Below are positions 8,023 through 15,148 of a stretch of DNA of 39,588 nt, one piece after another. Origin of the DNA: an uncultured archaeon (GTDB taxonomy: Archaea > Nanobdellota > Nanobdellia > Pacearchaeales > GW2011-AR1); contig CABMGE010000010.1 in the NCBI GenBank assembly GCA_902385625.1, positions 1 to 39,588 of the forward strand. Direction: 5' to 3'. Each line of letters begins with the position of its first letter. The stretch's first letter is position 1. The notes beneath the pieces are model-generated. The model was not told the DNA's origin and ran no database searches. It saw nothing but the letters and a program-made list of their open reading frames with translations. The position numbers were made by a program, and so were the translations under genes.

Positions 8023-8289
8023 ATGGAAAAGAAACCTCTAATCCCAAGAAATGTTATAGATATAGAGGGTAAAATTTTATACAATGAAAATAACCGTGCA
8101 TGGAATACTATAAGATTAAGAAGTGATATTCTTAAGGAATTCAATAAATTAAAAGAAAAAAAAGCTACATTTTCTTATGAAATGATGTATTTCAGAAGTG
8201 CTGAAGAACTTGAAAAATTAGTCAGAAAAATTAAGATGAATAAAGCACCATTACCAATCCTTATGTTTTTATATGAAGATAAGGAATAG
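8023..8289 (+). CDS. Small orphan protein, 88 residues
   Basis: I do not recognise this protein. It is soluble and highly charged, with no cysteine or membrane segment. Residues about 28-45 read like a strand followed by a helix (NTIRLRSDILKEFNKLKEK), which loosely recalls a ribbon-helix-helix start. The C-terminal half has a strand-helix-strand pattern (YEMMYFRS, EELEKLVRKIK, PILMFLYED). It has its own TATA-like box and is followed by an inverted repeat that flanks another TATA-like sequence before the recombinase gene. Proximity to the recombinase hints at an accessory gene of a mobile element. Confidence 0.65.
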   Translation: MEKKPLIPRNVIDIEGKILYNENNRAWNTIRLRSDILKEFNKLKEKKATFSYEMMYFRSAEELEKLVRKIKMNKAPLPILMFLYEDKE

Positions 8290-8310
8290 CCACTATACTG
8301 TTAACTATTA

Positions 8311-8330
8311 AGGTCTATATTTAAAGACCT
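8311..8330. repeat. Inverted repeat enclosing a TATA-like core
   Basis: AGGTCT (8311-8316) and AGACCT (8325-8330) are perfect complements around ATATTTAA. The site lies between the small orphan and the recombinase gene. It could be an operator over a promoter or a recombinase binding site. Confidence 0.45.
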
Positions 8331-8363
8331 CTACTCCATAAAATAGCTATCAGTTTCTAGAGG

Positions 8364-8373
8364 TATTTTTAAA
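8364..8373 (+). promoter_or_regulatory. TATA box for the recombinase gene
   Basis: TATTTTTAAA lies 21-30 bases before the ATG at 8394. Confidence 0.5.
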
Positions 8374-8393
8374 CAGAAGAGCAGTTCATTTAT

Positions 8394-9569
8394 ATGGGAA
8401 GAAATATAAAAATATCTATAAGAAATGATCATTTTGATGAATATCTAATCTCGATTGCAAATTGGAAAATTGCAGAGGAAGATAAATCAGCTTTGCCTTT
8501 ATTTGTTAATGATTATCAGATAGGAAAGATTACTGGAAATCAAACAAAAACCTGTTCTATTAAGTCTACACTCGGTTATATTAAAATAGGATTAGAGTAT
8601 TTTAAAAAACCAAGTTCAGAACTAACTTCTGAGGATATTGAAAAATTGTGTGAAGAATTATTAAAAGATACTTTAAAGAAAAATATTGGAAGATGGAATA
8701 CTCAACCAAAATATGCTCCTTTTTGTGAGGTTGGAAAAATCAAATTAAAAAATGCTATTAAATCTTATTTAACTTGGAAGTTAAAAGATAAAGCAAATGA
8801 GATAACTAAAATTCTAACAATCAAGCCGAGACTTAAAGAAGTTACTCCTGATTATTTAGAGGAGAATTATATTGAAAGGTTATATAATGCATGCACAACA
8901 GGAGAACAAAGATACATAATTGCAGTATTATTTGATAGCGGTGCAAGGGCAGAAGAATTTCATAATATAAGAGTTGAAGATATACAACTTCCTAAAGAAG
9001 GAGAAACATTTGTTAAACTGAATCTTAAAGAAGAATACAGCAAAACCAAGGGGCGAGTAATAAGCCTTTATTGGAAATATTCTCTTGATGCAATTAGAGA
9101 ATACTTAAATCAAAGAGTTAACGAAGGTGCAAAATATGGGGATCCTGTTTTAACTAAAAGTTATGGAGGCATAAGACAGTTTTTAGCAAGACTCGGTAAA
9201 AAAGTCTTGAAAAGACATATTCATTATCATCTTTTCAGGCATTCGAGTTCTACTTATTATGCTGATAAACTGAATAGGCAACAACTCTGCATAAGGTATG
9301 GTTGGAGATTTTCAAGCCCAATGCCTGATAGATACATTAACAGAGGCGGGTTACATCAAGAAGAACTAGATAGAAAGTTTCAATCAACAAAACTTGAAGA
9401 TTTAAAACAATTACTTGATAGACAATCAAGAGAAAATTCTTTAATGAAGGAAAAACAATTGGAACTTGAGGCAGAGTTGGGTAAAAGGAGAAAATTTGAT
9501 CCTCTCTTGGATAAACTCCTAAACAACCCCAAAGTAACAGAATTAATTAGTAATTTAATTGAGGCATAA
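8394..9569 (+). CDS. Tyrosine recombinase / integrase
   Basis: A 391-residue site-specific recombinase. The catalytic set is in order: Arg185 (SGARAEEF), Lys at 217-219 (KTKGR), His279-x-x-Arg282 (HLFRH), a Gly-Trp in RYGWRF, and nucleophile Tyr314 (PDRYINR). An N-terminal SAM-like DNA-binding region (about 40-150) precedes it. A charged coiled tail (about 325-391) follows, which the shorter chromosomal XerA recombinases lack. The gene ends 35 bp before tRNA-Ser, and decayed tRNA-Ser 3' pieces lie just beyond, as expected for an enzyme that uses tRNA genes as attachment sites. The element it moved is not delimited here. The accessory genes to the left are candidates. Confidence 0.92.
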   Translation: MGRNIKISIRNDHFDEYLISIANWKIAEEDKSALPLFVNDYQIGKITGNQTKTCSIKSTLGYIKIGLEYFKKPSSELTSEDIEKLCEELLKDTLKKNIGRWNTQPKYAPFCEVGKIKLKNAIKSYLTWKLKDKANEITKILTIKPRLKEVTPDYLEENYIERLYNACTTGEQRYIIAVLFDSGARAEEFHNIRVEDIQLPKEGETFVKLNLKEEYSKTKGRVISLYWKYSLDAIREYLNQRVNEGAKYGDPVLTKSYGGIRQFLARLGKKVLKRHIHYHLFRHSSSTYYADKLNRQQLCIRYGWRFSSPMPDRYINRGGLHQEELDRKFQSTKLEDLKQLLDRQSRENSLMKEKQLELEAELGKRRKFDPLLDKLLNNPKVTELISNLIEA

Positions 9570-9604
9570 TCTTTAAAAGTCAGATAATTCTGTTATTTCT
9601 ATAT

Positions 9605-9685
9605 GCCTTCGTCGCAAAGTGGTATTGCAATGGATTGCTAATCCATGACCTTCGGGTCTCCCGGGTTCAATTCCCGGCGAAGGCG
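9605..9685 (+). tRNA. tRNA-Ser (anticodon GCU)
   Basis: A complete type II tRNA. The acceptor stem is GCCTTCG/CGAAGGC with discriminator G. The D stem is GCAA/TTGC around AGTGGTA. The anticodon arm is ATGGA-TTGCTAA-TCCAT with anticodon GCT at 9637-9639. The long variable arm is GACC-TTCG-GGTC, and the T arm is CCGGG-TTCAATT-CCCGG. CCA is not encoded. A TTTAAAAG box at 9572-9579 is suitably placed as its promoter. Confidence 0.93.
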
Positions 9686-9737
9686 TTTTATAGTCAAAAA
9701 TCACATTTCAATCCGTGCTTCACTTGTAACACACAGC

Positions 9738-9788
9738 TTGCTAATCTGCGACCTTCGGGTTCCCTGGGTTCAATTCCCAGTGGCGGCG
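9738..9788 (+). pseudogene. tRNA-Ser 3' fragment (anticodon loop to acceptor)
   Basis: From TTGCTAATC onward this stretch matches a tRNA-Ser 3' half. It has a variable arm GACC-TTCG-GGTT, a perfect T arm CTGGG-TTCAATT-CCCAG and the 3' acceptor strand TGGCGGC plus G. No matching 5' half (it would start GCCGCCA) lies upstream, and the anticodon stem pairs at only three of five positions. Its T arm and acceptor differ from the intact tRNA next door. It therefore comes from another tRNA-Ser gene rather than being a simple tandem copy. A scar of recombination inside the anticodon loop is the likely origin. Confidence 0.7.
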
Positions 9789-9793
9789 TTTTG

Positions 9794-9814
9794 TTGTATG
9801 ACCGAGTCATACAA
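9794..9814. repeat. Perfect 9-bp hairpin beside the tRNA remnants
   Basis: TTGTATGAC (9794-9802), loop CGA, GTCATACAA (9806-9814). It lies between the two tRNA-Ser 3' remnants and might be a recombinase arm site or a small transcript hairpin. Confidence 0.5.
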
Positions 9815-9836
9815 AACGACGAAATAGAGAATCGAA

Positions 9837-9862
9837 CTTTGGTGAGATTTTCTGTGGCGGCG
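9837..9862 (+). pseudogene. Second, decayed tRNA-Ser 3' end
   Basis: The 26 bases ending in TGTGGCGGCG repeat the end of the remnant at 9738-9788. By eye 17 of 26 positions match, and the last nine (GTGGCGGCG) are identical. The T arm no longer pairs. It looks like an older copy of the same tRNA end. Confidence 0.4.
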
Positions 9863-9921
9863 TGTTTTTATAAAAAATTTGAGGCGAAATACCTCAAGAG
9901 TTTCTTGAGAATTATAATAAG

Positions 9922-10362
9922 ATGACAAATCATATTTTTATACAAAAAGAAAGCCAGATTAATTTTCAAACCTGGCTCAATAACCCTGGTCAAGACTTAG
10001 TAGGAACTATCGAATTATTAGAAGAGTATATGCCCCTAAGAAATTACCTTGGAAGTGTTGGATATATTAATGCAGAAAAATATCCTCATTTAATAGAACA
10101 ATTTGGAATTAAGTCGGGATTAATTCAGAATCTATTTTATCCATTGGGAGGAAATCCAGACCCTGCATTAACTGGGAAAGGCTATGCTAAAAAAATTGAA
10201 CTATTAATAAGCCTAGAATTATCTAAAAATTTTAACCCAGACACCATGATAGTTATTGCAGCAAATTCTGAATCTCATCTAAAATATTGTGATAGAGTTG
10301 GAATCACTCCGAATATCCCCTTAGAACTTAATGAATATATAATGAAACTAAAGAAAGATTAA
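9922..10362 (+). CDS. GNAT-like acetyltransferase, tentative
   Basis: A 146-residue soluble protein. The segment LTGKGYAKKIELLISLEL (about residues 85-102) resembles the acetyl-CoA loop plus helix of GNAT acetyltransferases. The following MIVIAANSESHLKYCDRVGI has the usual strand, Asn and helix order near the end of that fold. The N-terminal half is not typical, so the call is tentative and the acceptor is unknown. The gene begins just after the tRNA-Ser remnants and stands alone on its strand. A weak TTATAATA lies too close to the ATG to be its TATA box, and a better one (TTTTTATAAAAA, about 9865-9876) implies a leader of about 25 bases. Confidence 0.5.
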   Translation: MTNHIFIQKESQINFQTWLNNPGQDLVGTIELLEEYMPLRNYLGSVGYINAEKYPHLIEQFGIKSGLIQNLFYPLGGNPDPALTGKGYAKKIELLISLELSKNFNPDTMIVIAANSESHLKYCDRVGITPNIPLELNEYIMKLKKD

Positions 10363-10428
10363 AAGTGCATAAAGATAAAATTCTAGCCTAAGCAATAAAA
10401 CCATAACCTTTTTATAACTTAAAAAACC

Positions 10429-10438
10429 TATATAATAA
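10429..10438 (+). promoter_or_regulatory. TATA box for PEP synthase
   Basis: TATATAATAA lies 27-36 bases before the ATG at 10465. A GGGTG (10454-10458) just before the start could serve as a ribosome site if transcription begins early enough. Confidence 0.55.
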
Positions 10439-10464
10439 AGAGTCTTTTAAAAAGGGTGTGAAAA

Positions 10465-12876
10465 ATGGAAAAGAAAAAAGAGAATATATTGTGGTTTTCT
10501 GAACTTTGTATTGAAGATGTTCCAATTGTTGGAGGCAAAAATGCTTCTCTTGGTGAAATGTATAGGGAACTTTCTAAGAAAAAAGTTAATATTCCAAATG
10601 GTTTTGCAATTACTGCTACTGCGTATAGATATTTTATTGAAGAAGCTGGAATAAAAGAAAAAATTCAAGAAATTTTATCAGACCTTAACACAGGAGATAT
10701 GAAAAATCTTTCTGAACGCGGACACAAGGTTCGTGAAACAATTCTCTCTGCAGATTTTCCAAAGGATCTTTCAAAACAAATAACTGAGGCATATGATAAA
10801 TTAAGTAAACAATATGGAACTGGTACAGTGGACGTTGCGGTTAGAAGTTCTGCTACTGCAGAAGATTTGCCTGATGCAAGTTTTGCAGGACAACAAGAAA
10901 CTTTTTTAAATGTTCGAGGACATCATGTACTTCTCGAGTCTTGCAAGAAATGTTTTGCTTCTCTTTTTACTAATAGGGCGATTTCTTATCGTGTTGACAA
11001 GGGTTTTGATCATTTTAGTATAGCCCTTTCAATTGGAGTTCAAAAGATGGTTAGAAGTGATCTTGCTTGTTCAGGGGTAATGTTTTCAATTGATACTGAA
11101 TCTGGATTTCGCGATGCTGTTTTTATTACAGGTTCTTACGGTCTTGGAGAGAATATTGTTCTTGGAGTAGTTAATCCTGATGAGTATTATGTCCATAAAC
11201 CTACTCTTAAACTTGGATTTAAACCGGTTATTTCAAAAAAAGTTGGGGAAAAACTTGTTAAGATGATTTATTCTCATGACGGAACAAAATCTACAAAAAA
11301 CGTTAACGTCCCTCCTGAAGACAGAAGAAAATTTATTTTAACTAATGAAGAAATTTTACAGCTTGCAAAATGGGCTTGTATTATTGAAGATCATTATAGT
11401 GGGAAAGCAAAAAAGTTTAAACCCATGGATATGGAATGGGCAAAAGACGGAGAGTCAGGTAAACTTTTTATTGTTCAGGCGAGACCTGAAACTGTTATGA
11501 GTCAGAAAGACAAAAATGTTCTTGAAGAGTATGTTCTCAAACAAAAAGGAACTATTATTGCAACAGGAGGGAGTGTTGGTTCAAAAATAGGCTCTGGTAG
11601 AGCAAATGTAATTAAGGATGTTTCTGGAATTAATAAATTCAAAAAAGGAGAGGTTCTTGTAACTGATATGACTGATCCTGATTGGGAACCAATCATGAAA
11701 ATTGCTTCTGCAATTGTTACAAATAGAGGAGGAAGAACATGTCATGCTGCAATTATTTCTCGTGAACTTGGAATTCCATGTGTTGTTGGAACAAATAACG
11801 GGACTGAAAAAATAAAGCAAGGTCAAAATATAACTGTGAGTTGTGCTGAAGGTGAACGTGGAAATGTTTATGAAGGTCTTCTTAAATTTGATATTCAAAA
11901 ACATGATCTAAAGAGTCTCGCTAAGACAAAAACTAAAATTATGATGAACATAGGTGCTCCTGATCAGGCATTTGAACAAAGTTTTATTCCAAATGAAGGA
12001 GTTGGACTTGCAAGAGAAGAATTTATTATTAATTCACATATTAAAATTCATCCCCTTGCATTAATTAATTATAATAAACTAACTGACAAAAATGTTAAAC
12101 ATGAAATTGAAGAGCTTACAGCAGGGTATTTGGATAAAGAACAATATTTTATTGATAAACTTGCAGAGGGAATTGGAACTATTGCTGCTGCATTTTATCC
12201 AAAAGATGTAATTGTTAGAACGAGTGATTTTAAAACTAATGAATATGCAAATCTTATCGGTGGAAAAGATTTTGAACCAAAGGAAGATAATCCTATGATT
12301 GGCTGGAGAGGAGCCTCAAGATATTATAAGGAAGGATATAAGGCAGGATTTGTTCTCGAATGCAAAGCTTTTAAAAAAGTTCGTGAAGAGTTTGGACTTA
12401 CAAATGTTAAAATAATGATTCCTTTTTGCAGAACTGTTGATGAGGGTAAAAAGGTCTTAAAAATAATGGAAGAAAATGGACTCAAAAGAGGAAAAAATGA
12501 CTTGCAGGTTTATGTAATGTGCGAGATTCCTGCAAATGTAATTCTAGTTGATCAATTTTCAGAAATATTCGATGGATTTTCTATTGGAAGCAATGATCTT
12601 ACCCAATTAGTTCTTGGTCTTGATCGTGATTCTGAAATTGTTTCGGATATTTATAATGAAAGAAACGATGCTGTTAAAAGATTTATTTCTGAAGTAATTA
12701 AAAAATGTAAACTCTATAAAAGAAAAATTGGAATATGTGGACAAGCTCCATCTGATTTTCCGGATTTTGCACAATTTCTGGTTGAATGTGGAATTGACTC
12801 AATTAGTCTTAATCCTGATACAGTTATTAAGACAAGAATGGCCATTGCAGAAAAAGAAAAACATCTTAAAAGATAA
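10465..12876 (+). CDS. ppsA: Phosphoenolpyruvate synthase (pyruvate, water dikinase)
   Basis: An 803-residue enzyme of normal length for the family. It converts pyruvate, ATP and water to PEP, AMP and phosphate, the entry to gluconeogenesis. The N-terminal ATP-grasp-like domain opens with GGKNASLGEM and has RSSATAEDLPDASFAGQQ. The phosphohistidine domain carries the swivelling His427 in GGRTCHAAI. The C-terminal PEP/pyruvate barrel has NEGVGLAREEF, MIPFCRT, the SIGSNDLTQL loop and GICGQAPSD with its catalytic Cys. Here Glu replaces the Met usual in GLARMEF. It stands as a single gene with its own promoter. With the 2-oxoacid:ferredoxin oxidoreductase at 34317-36784 it could link pyruvate or acetyl-CoA to sugar synthesis. 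Confidence 0.96.
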   Translation: MEKKKENILWFSELCIEDVPIVGGKNASLGEMYRELSKKKVNIPNGFAITATAYRYFIEEAGIKEKIQEILSDLNTGDMKNLSERGHKVRETILSADFPKDLSKQITEAYDKLSKQYGTGTVDVAVRSSATAEDLPDASFAGQQETFLNVRGHHVLLESCKKCFASLFTNRAISYRVDKGFDHFSIALSIGVQKMVRSDLACSGVMFSIDTESGFRDAVFITGSYGLGENIVLGVVNPDEYYVHKPTLKLGFKPVISKKVGEKLVKMIYSHDGTKSTKNVNVPPEDRRKFILTNEEILQLAKWACIIEDHYSGKAKKFKPMDMEWAKDGESGKLFIVQARPETVMSQKDKNVLEEYVLKQKGTIIATGGSVGSKIGSGRANVIKDVSGINKFKKGEVLVTDMTDPDWEPIMKIASAIVTNRGGRTCHAAIISRELGIPCVVGTNNGTEKIKQGQNITVSCAEGERGNVYEGLLKFDIQKHDLKSLAKTKTKIMMNIGAPDQAFEQSFIPNEGVGLAREEFIINSHIKIHPLALINYNKLTDKNVKHEIEELTAGYLDKEQYFIDKLAEGIGTIAAAFYPKDVIVRTSDFKTNEYANLIGGKDFEPKEDNPMIGWRGASRYYKEGYKAGFVLECKAFKKVREEFGLTNVKIMIPFCRTVDEGKKVLKIMEENGLKRGKNDLQVYVMCEIPANVILVDQFSEIFDGFSIGSNDLTQLVLGLDRDSEIVSDIYNERNDAVKRFISEVIKKCKLYKRKIGICGQAPSDFPDFAQFLVECGIDSISLNPDTVIKTRMAIAEKEKHLKR

Positions 12877-12924
12877 TTTATTTAATAAGTCATCCTGATA
12901 AAGCGTTTTTAGTTCTATAAAAAT

Positions 12925-12934
12925 ATTTATAAAC
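12925..12934 (+). promoter_or_regulatory. TATA box for the secreted Cys-rich protein
   Basis: ATTTATAAAC lies 21-30 bases before the ATG at 12955. Another ATG at 12951 runs into a stop after three codons. Confidence 0.55.
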
Positions 12935-12954
12935 GATCCTCCCTTAATGGATGT

Positions 12955-13959
12955 ATGAAAAAAGCAGGTATAATATTTTTATTAATTATGATAATAGGCG
13001 TTTTTGGAATTAGTATTATCGCTGCAGAAGTTTATTGTGAAAACCATCCTCAAACAGAGGATTGCAAGTGCCAAGACGGAATTAAAAAATCAGCACCATG
13101 TGATTTGTCAGTAACTCCAAATTGTAACTCTATTGTTAATTACACCTGCGTTATTAATTGTACTAAAAGAGAAGATTGTTATCCTGATGGATTTTCTCCT
13201 TCTGCATGCGGAGAATCTTATTCTTGCACAGACCAAAAATGTACTACAGGGTATAAGGAATGTCAGATTAATTCATCCAGATCAGGATGTGTAAATTTTT
13301 ATTGGTTTGATAATGAAAATCCTGAATGTGGTTATAAAGAATTCTGTGGTGCATTTTCATATATTGGCCTTAGAACTTATGAAACACAAGAACAATGTGA
13401 AGCAGTTTTAAAACAAAATAAGAAGATAGTAAAAAAACCTATTGAAAATAAAACTAATGAGACTGACTGTAAAAACTTATACTGGTTTGATAATGAAAAC
13501 AAATCTTGCGGACAAAAAGAATTTTGCGGATTATATATGTATCAAGGACTACAGACTTTTGAAAGCAAAACACAATGTGAAAAAGCATTAGTTATTAATG
13601 AAACTATTAACAATACTGAAAGCGAAGTAAATACTAATTGTCCTCAGGGGACAGCAAATGACAATGGAAAATGCTATAAAGCTCTTTCAAATGGAAAAAA
13701 AGCAGAGATCAAAATTATGCCTGAAACTGCTTCTCAAAAAGCAATCCAAAGACTTGGGGAATTAGGATTTAATATAACACTTAAAGAAGTTGGAAATGGA
13801 AATGAAACAAGAGTTGTATATGAGCTTACTGCAGAGAAAGAAGGAAAAATGCTAGGACTCTTTAAAATAAAGGGCAAGGTAAGTTCTGAAGTTGATGCAG
13901 AGACAGGTGAAGTTATTTTAGTTAAAAAACCTTGGTGGGCATTTCTTGCTGGAATTTAG
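12955..13959 (+). CDS. Secreted or anchored Cys-rich repeat protein
   Basis: A 334-residue protein with an N-terminal signal or anchor (about residues 5-24, Ile/Leu-rich, then AAEVYC). The outer part is rich in cysteine. Two copies of a unit of about 35 residues carry YWFDNEN-x-x-CG-x-KEFCG followed by Y-x-GL and a Cys about ten residues later (about 116-150 and 176-210). A charged, cysteine-free C-terminal domain (about 245-330) with alternating strands ends at a short hydrophobic segment. I do not recognise a catalytic site. The paired cysteines suggest disulfide-stabilised modules outside the cell, perhaps for surface contact. The gene stands alone with its own TATA box. Confidence 0.8.
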   Translation: MKKAGIIFLLIMIIGVFGISIIAAEVYCENHPQTEDCKCQDGIKKSAPCDLSVTPNCNSIVNYTCVINCTKREDCYPDGFSPSACGESYSCTDQKCTTGYKECQINSSRSGCVNFYWFDNENPECGYKEFCGAFSYIGLRTYETQEQCEAVLKQNKKIVKKPIENKTNETDCKNLYWFDNENKSCGQKEFCGLYMYQGLQTFESKTQCEKALVINETINNTESEVNTNCPQGTANDNGKCYKALSNGKKAEIKIMPETASQKAIQRLGELGFNITLKEVGNGNETRVVYELTAEKEGKMLGLFKIKGKVSSEVDAETGEVILVKKPWWAFLAGI

Positions 13960-14032
13960 AAATTAATTTATCCTAAAGATTTTATTTTGAAATATACAAA
14001 TTCTTAAAAACCATTAAATAGTTAGAAGAAAT

Positions 14033-14704
14033 ATGACTGAATCCCAAGAGTATAAAATCCGAAGAAAAGACTTTTTGGTAGATGTTACAATAGCAGCATC
14101 TACTTTCGCAACATCAAGGTATTATGATGTCTCTTATAAAAATCTAGATAGATTAAAACCTTTAAAAGAAAAAGGATTTGTTCTTTTGCCAAATCATCAG
14201 TCCAATCTGGATATAATTTTTGAGGGACTATTACTCGATAAAGCGATTAGAAGAAAAGCGAACTATATAATGAAGAATACTCTCCCATCTGCCTTTGAAT
14301 ATCTTGGAGGCATTAGAATAATTCGGGGAAAAGATCTTAATAAACCAATCTCTAGAGAAGAGAAGAAGATGGAACTTGCAAAAGCAAAGGAAAGAAGAGA
14401 CTATGTCCTGGATGTATTTTACCAATTGTTAGCTAAGGAGGAAATCATTGTATTACACTCTCAAGGTAATCGGGCCTATAAAAAACCATATGAACCAAAT
14501 AGCTCAAATCTCAAAAAATTTTTAACAGTCCAAGAGAGACTAAATAATCCGATCCAATTTGTTCCATTAGCAATAAGTTATGAAAATATTAAACAACCTT
14601 TTTCAAAAGTTGTTGTAAATGTAGGAGATCCTATAAGAGTTCCAAATGATGGCATTGAAATGCTATCAGCACATTTAATGAATGAAATCCATCTGGAATT
14701 ATGA
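14033..14704 (+). CDS. PlsC-like glycerolipid acyltransferase
   Basis: A 223-residue protein with the PlsC/LPLAT acyltransferase core. Block I is NHQSNLD (His55, Asp60), the catalytic H-x4-D. Block II-like YLGGIRIIRG follows. Where block III normally reads FPEGTRS, this protein has LHSQGNRAYKK, and the last block (FVPLAISYE) is normal. The family moves acyl chains to glycerol-phosphate lipids, which is surprising in an archaeon because archaeal membranes use ether-linked isoprenoids. It has no clear membrane span, so it may sit on the membrane surface. The changed block III may mean another acceptor. It is a single gene, and no other lipid gene is near. Confidence 0.8.
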   Translation: MTESQEYKIRRKDFLVDVTIAASTFATSRYYDVSYKNLDRLKPLKEKGFVLLPNHQSNLDIIFEGLLLDKAIRRKANYIMKNTLPSAFEYLGGIRIIRGKDLNKPISREEKKMELAKAKERRDYVLDVFYQLLAKEEIIVLHSQGNRAYKKPYEPNSSNLKKFLTVQERLNNPIQFVPLAISYENIKQPFSKVVVNVGDPIRVPNDGIEMLSAHLMNEIHLEL

Positions 14705-14731
14705 TAATATTTTTAAATCAGGGATTTTTAA

Positions 14732-14743
14732 TTTATTATAAAA
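14732..14743 (+). promoter_or_regulatory. TATA-like box for the small ORF / zinc-ribbon pair
   Basis: TTTATTATAAAA lies 34-45 bases before the ATG at 14777. This leaves a short leader that contains the GAGGT ribosome site at 14764-14768. Confidence 0.45.
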
Positions 14744-14776
14744 TTAAATTTCAAAATAAAAATGAGGTAATAAATC

Positions 14777-14887
14777 ATGTCAAAAACAAGAAAACCTTCG
14801 GTTTTTTCAAGCGAGTTTTTGCCAGCTCTGACAATTTCTTCTAGAAATTCTCAGGGTGCTCGATATAGGAGGTATATCTTCGCATGA
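14777..14887 (+). CDS. 36-residue ORF coupled to the zinc-ribbon gene
   Basis: ATG at 14777 is preceded by GAGGT eight bases upstream. The frame gives 36 residues rich in Ser and Arg and ends at TGA (14885-14887), overlapping the next ATG as ATGA. No family is recognised. The two ribosome sites and the overlap argue that it is translated. It contains a small hairpin with a T-run (14791-14807), so it may be a regulatory leader rather than a working protein. Confidence 0.45.
   Translation: MSKTRKPSVFSSEFLPALTISSRNSQGARYRRYIFA
14791..14807 (+). terminator. Small hairpin with T-run inside the 36-codon ORF
   Basis: AAAACC-TTC-GGTTTT is followed directly by more T (T6 in total at 14802-14807), the shape of a weak intrinsic terminator or attenuator. 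Only two G-C pairs hold it, so it may be chance. Confidence 0.3.
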
Positions 14888-15084
14888 GTGGAAGTTGTTT
14901 AGATCTAAGAGAATTTCAAGATTCTGCACAGATGCAAAACATACTTGGAAAACTTGTTTCAGGAAAAAGCGGATATAAGTCTGTAATTGATAAAACAAGG
15001 CCTATTCCAAAATGCTCCCAGTGTGGAAAAATACTTGATGAATCCTGGAAGTTCTGTCCTGAATGCGGGAATAAGGTGAAGTGA
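14884..15084 (+). CDS. Small zinc-ribbon protein
   Basis: A 66-residue protein whose last 25 residues form a zinc ribbon: CSQCGKILDESWKFCPECG, two C-x2-C knuckles 13 residues apart. The N-terminal 40 residues are not recognised. The start at 14884 is fixed by AGGAGGT at 14868-14874, an unusually strong ribosome site for this window, and by the ATGA overlap with the 36-codon ORF. Such ribbons often mediate protein or nucleic-acid contacts, and no specific role can be given. The gene ends before a T7 run at 15121-15127. Confidence 0.75.
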   Translation: MSGSCLDLREFQDSAQMQNILGKLVSGKSGYKSVIDKTRPIPKCSQCGKILDESWKFCPECGNKVK

Positions 15085-15120
15085 ATTAATAACAGTTTAA
15101 TCTTGAACTTAAAATTAGAA

Positions 15121-15127
15121 TTTTTTT
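15121..15127 (+). terminator. T7 run after the zinc-ribbon gene
   Basis: Seven T in the 64-bp gap between the zinc-ribbon gene and the convergent permease gene. Archaeal RNA polymerase commonly stops at such runs. Confidence 0.35.
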
Positions 15128-15148
15128 GAAAAAATTTATCAATACTCA

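Noticed and set aside
9738..9788. Functional tRNA with intron
   Set aside because: No complementary 5' acceptor or D arm exists upstream, and the anticodon stem is broken.
9635..9925. Open frames of 96 and 60 codons across the tRNA-Ser region
   Set aside because: They run through the tRNA and its remnants in two frames, lack promoters and have no protein-like composition. They are by-products of the repeated tRNA ends.
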